A stretch of DNA of 64,000 bases from Metellina segmentata (taxonomy: Eukaryota; Arthropoda; Arachnida; Araneae; Tetragnathidae). Positions 1 through 11,494 of this stretch are shown here, one piece after another. The first letter of the stretch is position 1, and every line of letters begins with the position of its first letter. The DNA is taken from positions 86,923,978 to 86,987,977 of the forward strand of contig OX375873.1 of assembly GCA_947359465.1 (NCBI GenBank), read 5' to 3'. Made by a program: the position numbers and the translations under genes. The notes under the pieces were generated by a model that had not been told where the DNA came from, searched no databases, and saw nothing but the letters and a program-made list of their open reading frames with translations.

Positions 1-3000
1 TCCTGTCTTGGCTGTACCTGAGACCAGTTTTTACACCCTTCTGTGCAGGCTCTTGAGAACCCTGTCACAGGCTAATGTAATAATGTAACTTGTTTATGTC
101 AAGTAAGAAAACAATGGTAAATATTCGATATTGCATATAGGAGGCCACAACCGAGTCTCTTCACACTTCTTGCCCACTAATCTATCAAGAATAAAATAGA
201 ACTCAAATAAGTGAATTTGTAGAGCCTCGACAGTTTATATCTGGTACCACAGAGACCACCCAGTACCATCGCTCAAATATACGGGTGACATAAAATGTCA
301 GACTGACATTACTAGACGTGTGGGAGGGTACATCAGATTTCTCTCCTCAGGGCCGAAAGTCTTTTCCTACTTACATAAAATGTAACAATGAACAAGCTTA
401 TCCAATCAATCTACTGACCAGCATTGATGTGGCAAGGGAGGATTTATATGGAAGTTCTGATTTAGTTATGAACTTTTTGAGCATTTTTCGAACTCCTGAA
501 CTTGGTCTAGCTGTTTAGCTAGACCTTATGAAATAAAATGACAAGTAAGTAGCAACACAATTTGTTTATGGGGTCTTTAGTTAGTTTTATTTGTACCGTT
601 AGGTTTCTCCGCCATTCAAACATGACCGAGACTATTGAACAAACAGTTTTAGATAGATGAGCGTCATTTCAAACAAATATATTTTTTTTGTGTGTTTTGA
701 ACTGATGGTGCAGGATCCTATTTCCTTTTTATGAGTACACGTTGGAATCTACATTCCGACATATACCAACGAGCCATCAATAATTTTCTGAATACTATTT
801 CTTCAATAAATCCATCGATTAAAGGTTTGGGGAAGACAAGATAATCGACACATCCTGATGCCATTCATTGGCGCTGCTTGGCAGCTTGGAAACGAAGACT
901 AACTTTGGATTAACTGAAGATTCCCTTACCAGCCCTAATACACACTACTGCAGATGATTCTTACACAATATCCAGTTGCTACCTAGACCTAGATTACCGA
1001 ATCTCTCATAGTCTGAAGCATTATTGACTATCGATTAAATTGCCTCGGCACAACACCCATAAAATGAAGGTAAACTATGGACTATAGTCATACCCTATTG
1101 CCGTCAATTCTAAAGGGGTATACGATGTACAAGTATCAGACTTAAAGACTAATCCTGTGCAATGTCATACGTATCGCGCTATTTGTTCAATCTATTCAAA
1201 ACGAGTTACTCTGCTATTGAACTGCTAAATTAATAGTTGACACAAAGCTAAAATTGATAATTTGCAATTTTGGATGCTTCAATCTGAATGTACTTCCTAT
1301 ATAATTATTCGATGCTTTATACTATACGAAAACAAAAAATTCTTCTTGTCCGAAGCTTAAGGTTACTTTTAACATTTAAATCAGGAGGAAAAACAGACTA
1401 ATTTCCATTAAACTGCTTCTTTCCATGAATCCCAATGAAACTTTAAACAGCGTTTATGTGCACTTAACTACACAATACAGAAAAATTAGATTATTTTTAG
1501 AATTGAGTAGCATTTTATTCAATCATAAACACAATCGACAAGACATATGTTTACAAGGGCTACCTGCGCGCAACTTTCTGAGTAAACACAAGCATTTTCT
1601 GCTAAAATAATAGATAAAATGAGTTACATAGTACTTATATTTTAAATTAAAACCAAAAAATGTAACTCAAGAAACACAAAAATATGAAACAATCAATTCA
1701 TATTTCAATTTTTGATTTTTAGAAAACTTTCATACAATGTTCAAATTTTTGAACAAAACTTTCAATTTTATGCAAAAGTTTGCTTTTATTTTGAAACTCT
1801 AATAGTAATTCAATTTAATTCCGAATTTTATGTTTTTGAGTTAAAGTTTTTTAGAAGTTATAGTGCGCACGGTGTTGAAAATTCTCATTCGGAGGAAAAT
1901 GTGATTAAATTTAACTTGTGAAGATTAAAAGGATAAATATACTGAAGGTTATCAAAAAATCTGAATTGTGAATAAACTAATGCACATTTTTATGTGGTTT
2001 TTTTTTTTACCAGAAACACAATATTCCAAACGTAGTAAATCCATTGAAATTGAAAATTGATTTTTTGAAGTTTCATAAGTAAGACAAGTAGACCGATAAT
2101 AGACACTTTAATTGAAATTTTCAACATTACCTTGAACCGCACCAATAATTTTGATAGGGGATCTTTACAAATTGATTTAGTTGTCAGTAAATATTTTTTT
2201 ATCTTATTATGTTTCCTAGATAGTAAATTTTTTATATTTTTTATAAAATAAAGTTACAAATTCTGATAGCACTGATACTGCATTATTAATAGGCACTTAG
2301 AATCTTGATCAATTTTGTATTCTTAACAAACTTATAAAATATTCTTAAAAATGTTTATTTGAACAACCATCAACATTAAACAAACGTTAATCTTTATGTA
2401 CTATCATTATTTTAAACCATGAATAAAAGCGACAAATAATCGCCGAATTAAATAAAATTGACTGAAGTGCTTTTTCAATGCTTATGGTGATTTATTAAAC
2501 AATACTTATCAATACTTATGTATAAATTTTTTTTATTTAACATCATCGATATTGCTTCCTAAGGGAATCTACTCAGCTTTATCTTCCGACGACGAAATTT
2601 CTCTTCGCTCCATGTTTGTCACTCGTCAAAACCATGTTCGGCCAGGAGATCATTTACAAATAGATTTTCCCTTTTAAATTCTTTAATAAGCTGCTGGACA
2701 CTCTATTCAATACGTTGTCTTTGGAAAATGGGAATCCATTATTTGCTACTGGTACTATCCAATCAGAATTTTTTTGTTCTTCATTAGCACTCAGTGAAAG
2801 GCGGCCGTTTTTCTGTGTATTAGTGATTTCCCCTTTATTATATATTTTAAAGTTATTCGTGGCACACTATGTTTCTTACAGCATTCGCTATTGGGACATC
2901 ATGATTGACGTCACTAATAGCATTCAACATATTTTCTTCAAGATATTTCCAGAGGACCCATAGACCATAACTAAGAAAATAGTTATACTGCAAAAAACCA
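1..3000. other. AT-rich stretch without recognisable gene
   Basis: Only short open frames occur here (for example 318-518, 1425-1610, 1712-1921, 2715-2963), all of low-complexity composition and none with a motif I recognise. There are A/T runs but no clear tandem repeat. The right end may include decayed downstream sequence of the BEL/Pao element whose protease fragment begins near 3010 on the minus strand, but I could not read reverse transcriptase motifs in it. Confidence 0.5.
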
Positions 3001-3009
3001 TTAAGTGAA

Positions 3010-4524
3010 TAATATAAGTGTGATACAAATGTTATGTTGGTGATACCATTTGTATGTATATCAGAAGAACCAAGGCAAGATATCTGGGGAACCTGGCTTT
3101 CTTCCTAGGTAGAGCCAGACGGTTGAAACATGCTTCTGAGACAAACGATGCCTGAGGTCCTGTGTCTAGAAGAGCTCGAAAGCACTGGTAATGTGATTTG
3201 AAGAATCTAATACCTTAATCATGGCAGTGCAAAGGAGTGCCTGTTTTGTCACACCAAGATGTGAAACACAAGAAGAGACATTTGACTAAATTGCTTCAGT
3301 CACATTAGCTGTTGGGTGCTTTTCAGAGTCGGTATCCCTTAGAGTGAACACATTTGCATCTGCTGACAAGGTTGTAGAAGAACTAGTAGCTTGGTTTTTC
3401 TCAAAATGAAAAAGCGTATTATGTTGATTATCACATTCCTTGCACTTATATTTGCTTTTGAAAGCATTAACCTTTTGACCTTGAAGACAATTAAAACACA
3501 GAGTCATTGACTCTTCACAGAATTATGTCTTCTTTGTACCGTTGAGAAGTTTTAAAATCAATGCAACTATACACATAATGGTTGTCATTGCAGTAAACAC
3601 ACTGTCCCTTCCCTTGGGAAGCAAATGAATAAACCTTTTGAACTGGTTTCCTTGAAATCTGAATTTTGGTTTGTTACAGTGTTCGTGAGTGAAGGGTTAA
3701 AAAATATAGCAGATCATGTAAGGATGGAATATTGTCATCCTTTAGATTTTTTTCCCACCATGTTCTTGTGGCTGGGTCTGATTTTTGAATTATAACAAAC
3801 ACTATAATTGAATCTGCAAAATTTTCTATTTTCAAACCAATGCTCTCTAATGAGCGAACTATTTCCCTAGCACTGTCAACAATGTTTAATAAATTATGTG
3901 CATTTTCAGTACTTAATTGAGGCATGGATATGAGCCTTTTGAGAAACGCCAACACAAGTTCTCGTTTATTAGAATACCTCTCCTTCAGAAAACCCCAAGC
4001 AATGTCAAGATTGGCATTAGTAATAGGGAGAGATTGAATTATGCGAAGCGCATCCCCCTTTAAAGCACCCCATAAATCTTGCAATTTTTGAGCTTGAGAA
4101 ATCTTATTGTTTAAACGAACACTTGCCCAAAACAAATCACTGAAGGAGAGCCATTCTATAATTGAACACACCGAAAAACTTGGAATGTGAAAATCTGGAA
4201 GCCTCACATTTATAACTTCCTGTGAACTAATTACCTTATTTCCAGTTTCCACCGGATTTTCAACACGTAGGATAACTAAATTCAATCTATCAATAGTTTC
4301 CTGGAGTTCTTGAGAATCCAGCAAAAAAGTATCGAATTCTTCGTCCTTACACAATTCAAAAATTTTATCAAAAAGCTCATTAAATTTGTTCTCTAATACA
4401 TAATTTTTTATTTGAATAAAATTTATTGTGCTTTATCTTCCTCAAATGTTTCACATTCCATATTTTCTTTTAGTTTTGTAAGCGAAGCTTTGAACACTCG
4501 CTTATTAGTTTTCAATTTATCCAT
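3010..4524 (-). pseudogene. BEL/Pao retrotransposon gag-protease, degenerate
   Basis: This is a minus-strand remnant of a BEL/Pao-type LTR retrotransposon polyprotein. The likely start is the ATG at 4524, followed by a Lys-rich N-terminus (MDKLKTNKRVF). A stop or frameshift near 4430 leads into the long open part (4354-3674), which has the DUF1759-type gag core: a W-x-FSDLF-like motif, LKGDALRIIQSLP and W-FLKERYSNKR. After another frame break near 3670 comes a zinc knuckle CX2CX3HX4C (CVYCNDNHYVYSC, about 3590-3550). A second Cys/His cluster begins CFNCL and ends HNTLFHF (3507-3400). Further on, about 3180-3100, the minus strand reads LLDTGPQASFVSEAC, matching the DTG active site of the BEL protease. 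Family biology: gag packages element RNA and the protease matures the polyprotein. No reverse transcriptase, integrase or LTR pair was found, so this is a dead fragment. The class is fairly sure; frame-break positions are approximate. Confidence 0.82.
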
Positions 4525-6132
4525 GATAAAACACAAATAAATAATACACAATTTCCAAAAGAAAAACGAGAACTGAAATATGATATTCAGTGTAATAAAA
4601 ATAATTAAGAACCAAACCCTTAATCACTCCGAACACCTTTTCACTTTTTCGTTGCAAATGCTGAGCCGCTTCCATGACTACAGCACTAATGAAAATTGAA
4701 ACACACTGTACATCTGCACTTATCTTCTGAGCACTAGTTAAGAGAGAATTTCAAATACTTGAAGGAACTTGTAAATAATTGTACCTTCCAAAACGCAAAA
4801 TTCGTGACGTTGCACTTTCAAAAATGAGAAATACGTAGACGGTAAATTCCAATCTCCGGCTCGACGGACCAAAAAATGTAGAAGTCTCGTCGAAGCTCAT
4901 TTGGTAGTAAGTTAATTCACACACACGACCAGTGATAGTGGACTGTATGAATTTTATTGTTGAACCATGAATTCAATCACCAAAGTACGATTCTTCAATG
5001 TGAAGATTATAACACCAAAGGGTATTGAACCACAAGGCAAAATCCCTCATGGATTGCGGAGCACTCTGCTGTCTCTCCACACACTCAGAATACGAATACA
5101 TAAAAGAACGAATTTGACGCCTAAAAAACTAAGATATTACCTGACCTTGTTCTGTAGGGTTTCTCTTTCTGTTTTTTGGCCTTCTTTTTAGCCTTTTTCT
5201 TTTTGCTTCTCTTTTCTTGAAACTTTTTTTTGAAATATTGGGTTGGTATTTAATAATTTTTCAAAAAGCGAAAGGACACATTGTATGTATTCAATACCAA
5301 AAGTTTAAGGAAATACATAATATTAATATGCATCACTTGATCAAAGTTTTAAAAGGCGCTAGTTGGAAGTTTGACAGACATAACATGTGTATGTTGAAAT
5401 CTTTACTAAAAATTATTACTTACATACAACAATGTTTAGGTAACAATGAAATAGCAATTTCGATGTTGTGGTAACAATGAACTTACCATTATTGTAGTAC
5501 TCAAAATACTTTTATAGCTTACGAAAAATGGTGGGGGTTGTGTGCTGCTGTTCTTGATTTTAATTGTTGCAGACAGTTCAGAATTAATAGTACAATATCT
5601 AATTTAAATTGATTATTCGTTTTCATATCAAAAGTTTCATTAAGACTCCCCATTTCTAAATAGCTTTTCTGTAACTAAATAATAATGATTTCTGCTGTTT
5701 ACTTTTTATACTTTTACGACATATGATCTTATTTAATTTATAGTTTTAGATCAAAAATTTCTTTTCAATCAAAGTCCATTTTAAGTTTACAACTTGAATA
5801 AAATAAATTTTAAAAAAACTGAGTATTAATACAGTGCTTGAATACATGATGAACTGAATAATCAGTATAGAATTCCGTTGAATTTTTCCTCAACAAGCCA
5901 GTTAAGTCATCGAAGACTGTTTATTGCTGTTTAAGAAAACCTGGGAGAATTTAAAGTTGCCCAGGTCTAATCCATTCATGAAAACGGCTGTATTTTCGCA
6001 TGGCTACCACAGTCATAGCACTTATGAAATAGTAGCATTTTAATAGAATAAATATTTTTTTAAATAGTTGCAAAAACGTCTCAAGTATCTCTTCTTGAAC
6101 CCTGTTTTATTTGCTCAGATACAAAATAAATC
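4525..6132. other. Possible BEL leader, then unannotated sequence
   Basis: Just upstream of the BEL gag start (minus sense) the stretch near 4915-4850 may be the element's leader, but I could not confirm an LTR or primer site. At 5138-5235 the plus strand is strongly pyrimidine-rich. Its complement encodes a Lys-rich run (KKKKAKKKAKKQKEK) followed by a sequence resembling a splice donor (TCAG|gtaata). This could be a stray exon or simple low-complexity DNA. From 5240 to 6132 I see nothing beyond AT-rich sequence. Confidence 0.35.
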
Positions 6133-6140
6133 GGCTAAAG

Positions 6141-6925
6141 CAGGGCTCGAAATACCCAGGTGCACTGTGCACATGAAAATAAAATCGTGCACCTAATTTT
6201 TTCGCCTTAAAATTAATTTGTTAATTATGTTATTTATTTATTTGTTAAATGTGTTATTTTGATGTTTGAACAAAATATTAGTATCTACCTCTCACTCTAA
6301 AGGAACGTAATAGAAATTCCTAAATACACAATTTGCGTAAACAAAATAACGGGTTTATACAGGAGGAATGTTTATCTATGTCACTTCTCCAGAACTTTCC
6401 AATGATCGAAACATTTTCCAGCTAGCTCTGTTGAAGCGACTGTCGTGACAGTCGATTTAGATGTTTAAATATTTTTTATTTACTATCTACTACTAACCAA
6501 TATAAACATACCCTACTAATAAAGTAGTTTCTCTCTATTAAAAAAAAGTTGCCGCCGTCGTTGCACGATTGAAAACTGTGTTGTTTAGCTCGATTCATAG
6601 ACAGTTTCTCGAGAAAGTACGGATCAGAAAATTACGAAATTAACGTGGTTTGTTCTTCATTATGTTCCCTGGACAATTTTGAAGATATTTTTCCGATGCT
6701 GCTATTTTAGTTTAGAATTTATTAAGTGTCAAAGTTGAAAAAGCGAAATTTCTAGAGGGGGTTGGCGAGCGAAAGCGAGCAGGGAGCGCAGAACCTACTA
6801 TATTACATTAATGCTCTTAAATTACGTTTTTTTTTAAGGGGCACCTAAAATATAACCTGTGCATCTAATTTTAAAACTTAAGTGCACAAGGTGCACCTGT
6901 ATGAAAAAATATATTTCGAGGCCTG
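6141..6925. mobile_element. Non-autonomous hAT element with perfect 8-bp TSD
   Basis: The element begins CAGGGCTCGAAATA and ends with the inverted match TATTTCGAGGCCTG, typical hAT-type short terminal inverted repeats. It is flanked by a perfect 8-bp direct duplication GGCTAAAG (6133-6140 and 6926-6933), the size hAT transposases make. Subterminal GTGCAC/GGTGCACCT motifs occur near both ends. There is no transposase coding, so it is a deletion derivative mobilised in trans. A second, left-truncated copy of the same family lies at 42985-43316. Confidence 0.9.
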
Positions 6926-6933
6926 GGCTAAAG

Positions 6934-7995
6934 CACAAAATGTGCGAATGTGGTATGAAACAGATGTTGAAGATCTTGCCTAGAAATATAAATTTTAAAA
7001 TTAAAAAACTAAATAATTTCAAATTCGATTTTTATAACAGTCTAGCAACTGGATTCCGATGGGTTTTCTTTCATGTTTTTCACGGCTTGACCCTAAAACT
7101 TCGAATTCGTCTTCCCTTGAAAAGTTTTCCTCCAAGAGAAAAAGCCCAAAAATATTTTTTTGTCCATTCGCTATTAGTTAAGAGGGGACAAAATTTTCGT
7201 TGACTTCGCATACTTGTTGTAACAAACTGCAAAATGTTATACTAAGGTGACTGCTTCAAAAATCTATTTTGAGTTTTTGGAGTGATTATGAATGCCTCTT
7301 ATGTGTTCATTTCCTGTCAAAATGACAATAAAAACTTCCGACGTAGTGCACTTAGTTTCCTATCAATATTTTTTTTACTTGTAACACTCTTGAACAAGAA
7401 GTGCTATTTTTGCGAATTTCATTATCATTAGGAGAGGTTGATAAATTAAATTGATATTCGTGATTAATTTAATTTGAAACAAATGCATTTTGTTCTTGTA
7501 AACACCATTCAGTGGTAAGTGGATCAAAGTAGATTGCAAATTAAATGTCATGTAGTACAGAAGAAACAAAGTCAATCGATTAAAATTTTTTGTAAAACAG
7601 AAGGTGGATTTAGCAGCATTTAAAAAAAAGTTCCTTAGCTAGAAAAAAAAGTGTGGCAAGAAGCGCGCTTTCCAATGTAGAATATTATAACTTATGATTG
7701 ATTTCTGATTTGGAAACATTTGCAAAGAAAACCATTCTGTGAACCAAAGACTCTGATGTTGATAAATTAAATGAGAATATTAACGAACTCAGAGAAAACA
7801 GCAGGCCTATACTTTTAAGCTCTGATTCAATTGATGCCGATTGCTAAGAAAATATTGAACACTATTACCCTTTAGAGATTTTAAGTGAGCGAACTCCATA
7901 AGGAATGACACTTGATTGCAGTTGAAGATCGATGATGGTGTTCTGTGGGTTTTATGGCGTACGGGCCACATGTGACCAACCTGCGACAGAAACAA
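6934..7995. other. Unannotated sequence between two DNA transposons
   Basis: Short overlapping frames on both strands (7375-7575, 7807-7995) show no motifs. No repeat structure was seen. Confidence 0.4.
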
Positions 7996-7997
7996 TA

Positions 7998-8756
7998 CAG
8001 TAGACTCGTGTTTTTACGAACCTCCAATTTACGAACTGCATGGTTAAACAATTTACTACGTTGGTCCCGAATAGCATCCCATAGAAATAATATTAATTTT
8101 CGCTCCTATTTACGAACCAAAATTACACATTCTCTCTTTTTTACGAACCGAGTTTCCTCACTTTCTTTTCATTGTTTTCCTTAAGACAGGACAAATTTGA
8201 CGGGAAATGATGAAATTTTTTCAGACTGGTTAGACTTCGGACCTCCCAAATTGCTAAGGGGGAGGGAAAATCTCCAAGAATGATTCCGATCTCATTGCAG
8301 ATCCTTGATCCAGGAACTTCGTCGAAGGGATACTCAAGTTCGTGAAAACCTTACATTTCATGATTTTCTGACTGTGAACGAGAATTTTCAAGCATGCACA
8401 GAGATAGCATATGATGAAATCATCAATCAGGTGTTGAACAGGAATGCCGAAGAAAAATCCGATGAAGAATGCCTAGAGGTCATCCCAAGGCCAGCTATCA
8501 AAGAAGCCACAGAATGGATGTCAGTACAACGTCGGTTCTATGAAGCAGATGACAATTTTGAGATACTTAACAGCATCAACTCTATAGAATCGTATGTTTA
8601 CCGAAGTGATATCATGAAGCAAACGAAGTAGCTGATTTTTTTAGAATCACTAATGAATAAAGGTTAGTGCAAGCTGCATTTTCATTTTTTTTTACCCCAT
8701 TCCCATTTACGAACTTTTTTCCGTCCCCACGAGTTCGTAAAAACGCGAGTCCACAG
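7998..8756 (+). mobile_element. Tigger/pogo-type element, internally deleted
   Basis: Terminal inverted repeats of about 26 bp start CAGTAGACTCGTG at 7998. They are matched in reverse by TTCGTAAAAACGCGAGTCCACAG ending at 8756, with only a few mismatches. TA dinucleotides flank both ends (7996-7997 and 8757-8758), as expected for the pogo branch of the Tc1/mariner superfamily. The motif TTTACGAAC recurs several times in both subterminal regions. At about 760 bp the element is far shorter than an autonomous Tigger (about 2 kb or more) and keeps only the C-terminal tail of the transposase. Confidence 0.85.
8305..8631 (+). pseudogene. Tigger/Jerky-like transposase C-terminal remnant
   Basis: This open frame of about 108 codons inside the Tigger element resembles the acidic C-terminal region that follows the DDE domain in Tigger/Jerky-family transposases. 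It reads ...EIINQVLNRN, an acidic block EEKSDEE, IPRPAIKEATEWM, then a helical end with repeated Asp/Glu. The DNA-binding CENP-B-type HTH and the catalytic DDE core are absent, removed by the internal deletion. The ATG at 8305 is probably just an internal Met. Identification rests on composition, the acidic linker and the location between pogo-type ends. Confidence 0.6.
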
Positions 8757-8761
8757 TACTA

Positions 8762-8912
8762 AGAACGTCTAGTAATTGACATAAACACACAAGAAAAGTT
8801 TTACTGACTCAGAAGAGAGAAATACTTCCAGGGAGGAATCTAACCTTCGCAGCCTACAATTCTCATGTTGATAGGGCAGTACGCAAACCCATTGAGCCAT
8901 GACGACCCTAGT
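8762..8912 (-). repeat. tRNA-like SINE fragment (family 4)
   Basis: Read on the minus strand, the right end has a tRNA-like head with a box-A-like CATGGCTCAATGGG segment. A box-B-like GGTTAGATTCC lies about 45 bases later. The body resembles 19100-19252 in the same orientation (shared downstream pieces such as CTTTTCTTGTGTGTTTATG). It abuts the Tigger element directly. Confidence 0.45.
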
Positions 8913-8944
8913 TGAAGATCGGGGCTATTATCATGCTCCTGAGA

Positions 8945-9125
8945 TAGGTAGGTGTTAAATTAACGTCGCACCGGAACAAAATAACGGTTTATTGGTGACA
9001 GCCCGGACTGGTATCAAACTAGAAGGAAAATATCCGAGGACAACACCACGTAGTTTTGAACCACGGTCAAGTGACGATAAAACACCTGAGCTGGCACCCC
9101 ATTCTCCAAACTTCCATGATGTTGT
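8945..9125 (-). repeat. SINE-2 copy, head missing
   Basis: This is a minus-strand copy of the commonest dispersed repeat in the window, here called SINE-2. The diagnostic blocks, in plus-strand reading, are a GTTAAT-rich tail at the left, GGGCTATTGG-like and GACAACACC(A/T)CG blocks, TTTTGAACCACGGTC, and CACCTGAGCTGGCACCCC. The tRNA-like head, expected to the right, is lost after about 9125. Confidence 0.75.
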
Positions 9126-9850
9126 CCAATATTAACTGCAGCGTAGTTCGGTAGCATTCGAATGATACCACGTGGAGTTCTCATTCCACGTAATCCAAAT
9201 CTAACCCAAAGTTCGCCCAACACCGTAGAGTTTCTACATTTGCGGACCCCTTCCTCGCGCTCAGTGCGCCTGCGCACTCGATCCAAAGGTCATATCAGGT
9301 ACGGACGGACATCCATTGCCTACTCGACGCTATTTTCATCTACTGGGTTTTTCTTCTAGCTCTAAAATCATAAGGTATGTGGCGACTTAGTCACAAATGT
9401 TTCATAATCCCTATGAAAGGGAATTGAAAACACGTATCTTCCCTACCCGATGGCGAATTCGATCAGGTTGATTTGGGACGTGGTCAAAGGAGGGCTACAC
9501 TGGAATAGATCTGCCAATTTTCTTTGTTTCTTGTTGTCCTGTCGTTTTCAATAAAGAGATACAAAAGACAAAACTGCAATGGATTTGAATGGATATCAAA
9601 CACGCAACCTTGTTCAACTTATTTTGGACTAGTGGGTGATTTTTTATTACAAGGTATACAATTGTAACGCTAAAAGTTTTAAGCATGCCCAGTGTTATTC
9701 CCATTTTACGGACGTATTCATATCAAAAGTAACTCGAAACATTCTCAACACATTACTGAACTGAAAACCTTCCTCCAAATCCCATTACTGATTTCTGAGA
9801 CATCAAATCGTAGGTTGACACCTTTGCATTGTGATTTTTGCACAGTGTCT
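9126..9850. other. Unannotated sequence
   Basis: A moderately GC-richer patch (9160-9310) contains short frames without recognisable motifs. The rest is AT-rich. No repeat boundary could be placed. Confidence 0.35.
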
Positions 9851-9856
9851 GTCCAA

Positions 9857-10096
9857 CCCTCCAACTGGTTTTGACGAGATATTTCGTCCATCAAAAACAG
9901 ACCAATGTTGCTAATGACGAGATATCTCGTAATCAAGAATGCCGATTGAATTCCGAATCAATAAGGTATTGCCGTTACTTGATGAAGACGAGATCGAGAT
10001 CCAATCAGTTTTTCCCGGGACGAGATATCTCGTCCTTCAAGATTTGACCAGTTTAGCTAACTACAAGATGTCTCGTAGAGACAACCACCTGGAGGG
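9857..10096. mobile_element. TTAA-type (piggyBac-like) MITE, copy 1
   Basis: The element starts CCCTCCAACTGG and ends with the complement CCACCTGGAGGG. The right flank is TTAA (10097-10100); the left flank is a mutated TTAA (CCAA, 9853-9856). Short CCCT... ends at TTAA fit piggyBac-type insertion. Inside are several copies of the palindrome GACGAGATATCTCGTC or its derivatives, separated by about 45-60 bp. No coding. Confidence 0.75.
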
Positions 10097-10100
10097 TTAA

Positions 10101-11490
10101 GCTCAATTAACTATTTTCAAGCTTGTGATGGTTACTGAAAATCTGTTCATTACTCTATTGAAACGTTGCAAAAAAATCAATCATCTTATTCCTGACACGG
10201 TCAATCAAAGATTGGCGTCTCTACAGTCTTGATGGTTCGATATGCTAATTATCCGGATACTTTTATCTCCTTACTGAAAGGAGAGGAAGGGCTTTTCATA
10301 AAATTTGAGGGACCATGAAAAAATATCCGATTGCTAAATACCTTAATTTGCAAGCTTGTGTCTGATTGGATTGTTCAGTGTTTCCTTTTATACATTTTTC
10401 TTTTTTGTGGGAGGGAAATTAATCTCCTCCAAATTCCTAACAAAAAAGAGCACTTTCAACCGAGAGAGAAAGCCGACTTGCTGACAAATCTTTAATTCGT
10501 GGTCTCTGAGACATGCGCTTCTCAAGAGATTCCAACAAAAATGTACAATGCCTCAATTGAGTGCAGCAATTACTACTTTATTCAAATCCTTTTGCTCTTT
10601 TTCCATTTTGGTTTTGATCTTTTTTTTTCCCTGTGCATTCAAAGGGAGCGACACAAAAGTAAAATGGAAGGAGGTAGACAAAAAATGTAAGGTATAAATT
10701 TGGACTTCTTAAATGAAGCTGTTAACGTATCGGACGCACTCAATTTAATTAAGTTTCATAGATTTTTTCCCGTCACACGATGTTTCAGAGACCGCTCGGG
10801 ATTCGGCTTAAGCCTTTTTTCTTACAAATATTTTTTCCTCTCTTTACTTTCTCCTGTTACTTTCCTTGCACTTAATTAAAGAACTTACAGTGAAATAGTG
10901 TGTAATGATATTCAGGGAATTCCTTGTTAGGACGAATAAGCAAAATAAAAATGGATAACTTCAGCAAATTCTTGTGTCCTTTTTTGCTGTCTTCAAAAGA
11001 AAAACTGTATTATCTGTCCCTCTGTCGTGAAAAGGAGGGTTTGTATAAAAAGAATTCCGAGACTCATTTCAAACTCAATTCTCTTTATTAAAAGTCAGTT
11101 TTACCTATAAATAACTAAATGCATCGTCCTTTTAATATTCGGAGTGAATTGGACATGCTGTTAGATTTGCAACACCATGACAGAAAATTACTTCAGTTTT
11201 AATATTAACTGAAAGTTGTCTAGAAAAATACATATATCTTCTAAATTGCTGTGTGTGTGATTAGAAAAAAATGAAACAGATAAATCCTTTTTTTTTTCTA
11301 TTTATTCTCAATTCTTTCACAGATATGTTTTTTTCGTAATGCACAAGATCAGATTATTAAGGAATAAAAAATCAATACTTTTCGTAATAACAGAAGAAAA
11401 ATATCAACTTTAGTTGAAAAAGAAACCAATAGATTCCATTGTTTACTCCTTTAACAATGAAGTTACTAGATTGTACGTTAAAGCGTTGTT
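10101..11490. other. Unannotated sequence
   Basis: AT-rich sequence with T-rich runs and no recognisable coding, RNA gene or repeat boundary. Confidence 0.35.
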
Positions 11491-11494
11491 TTTC

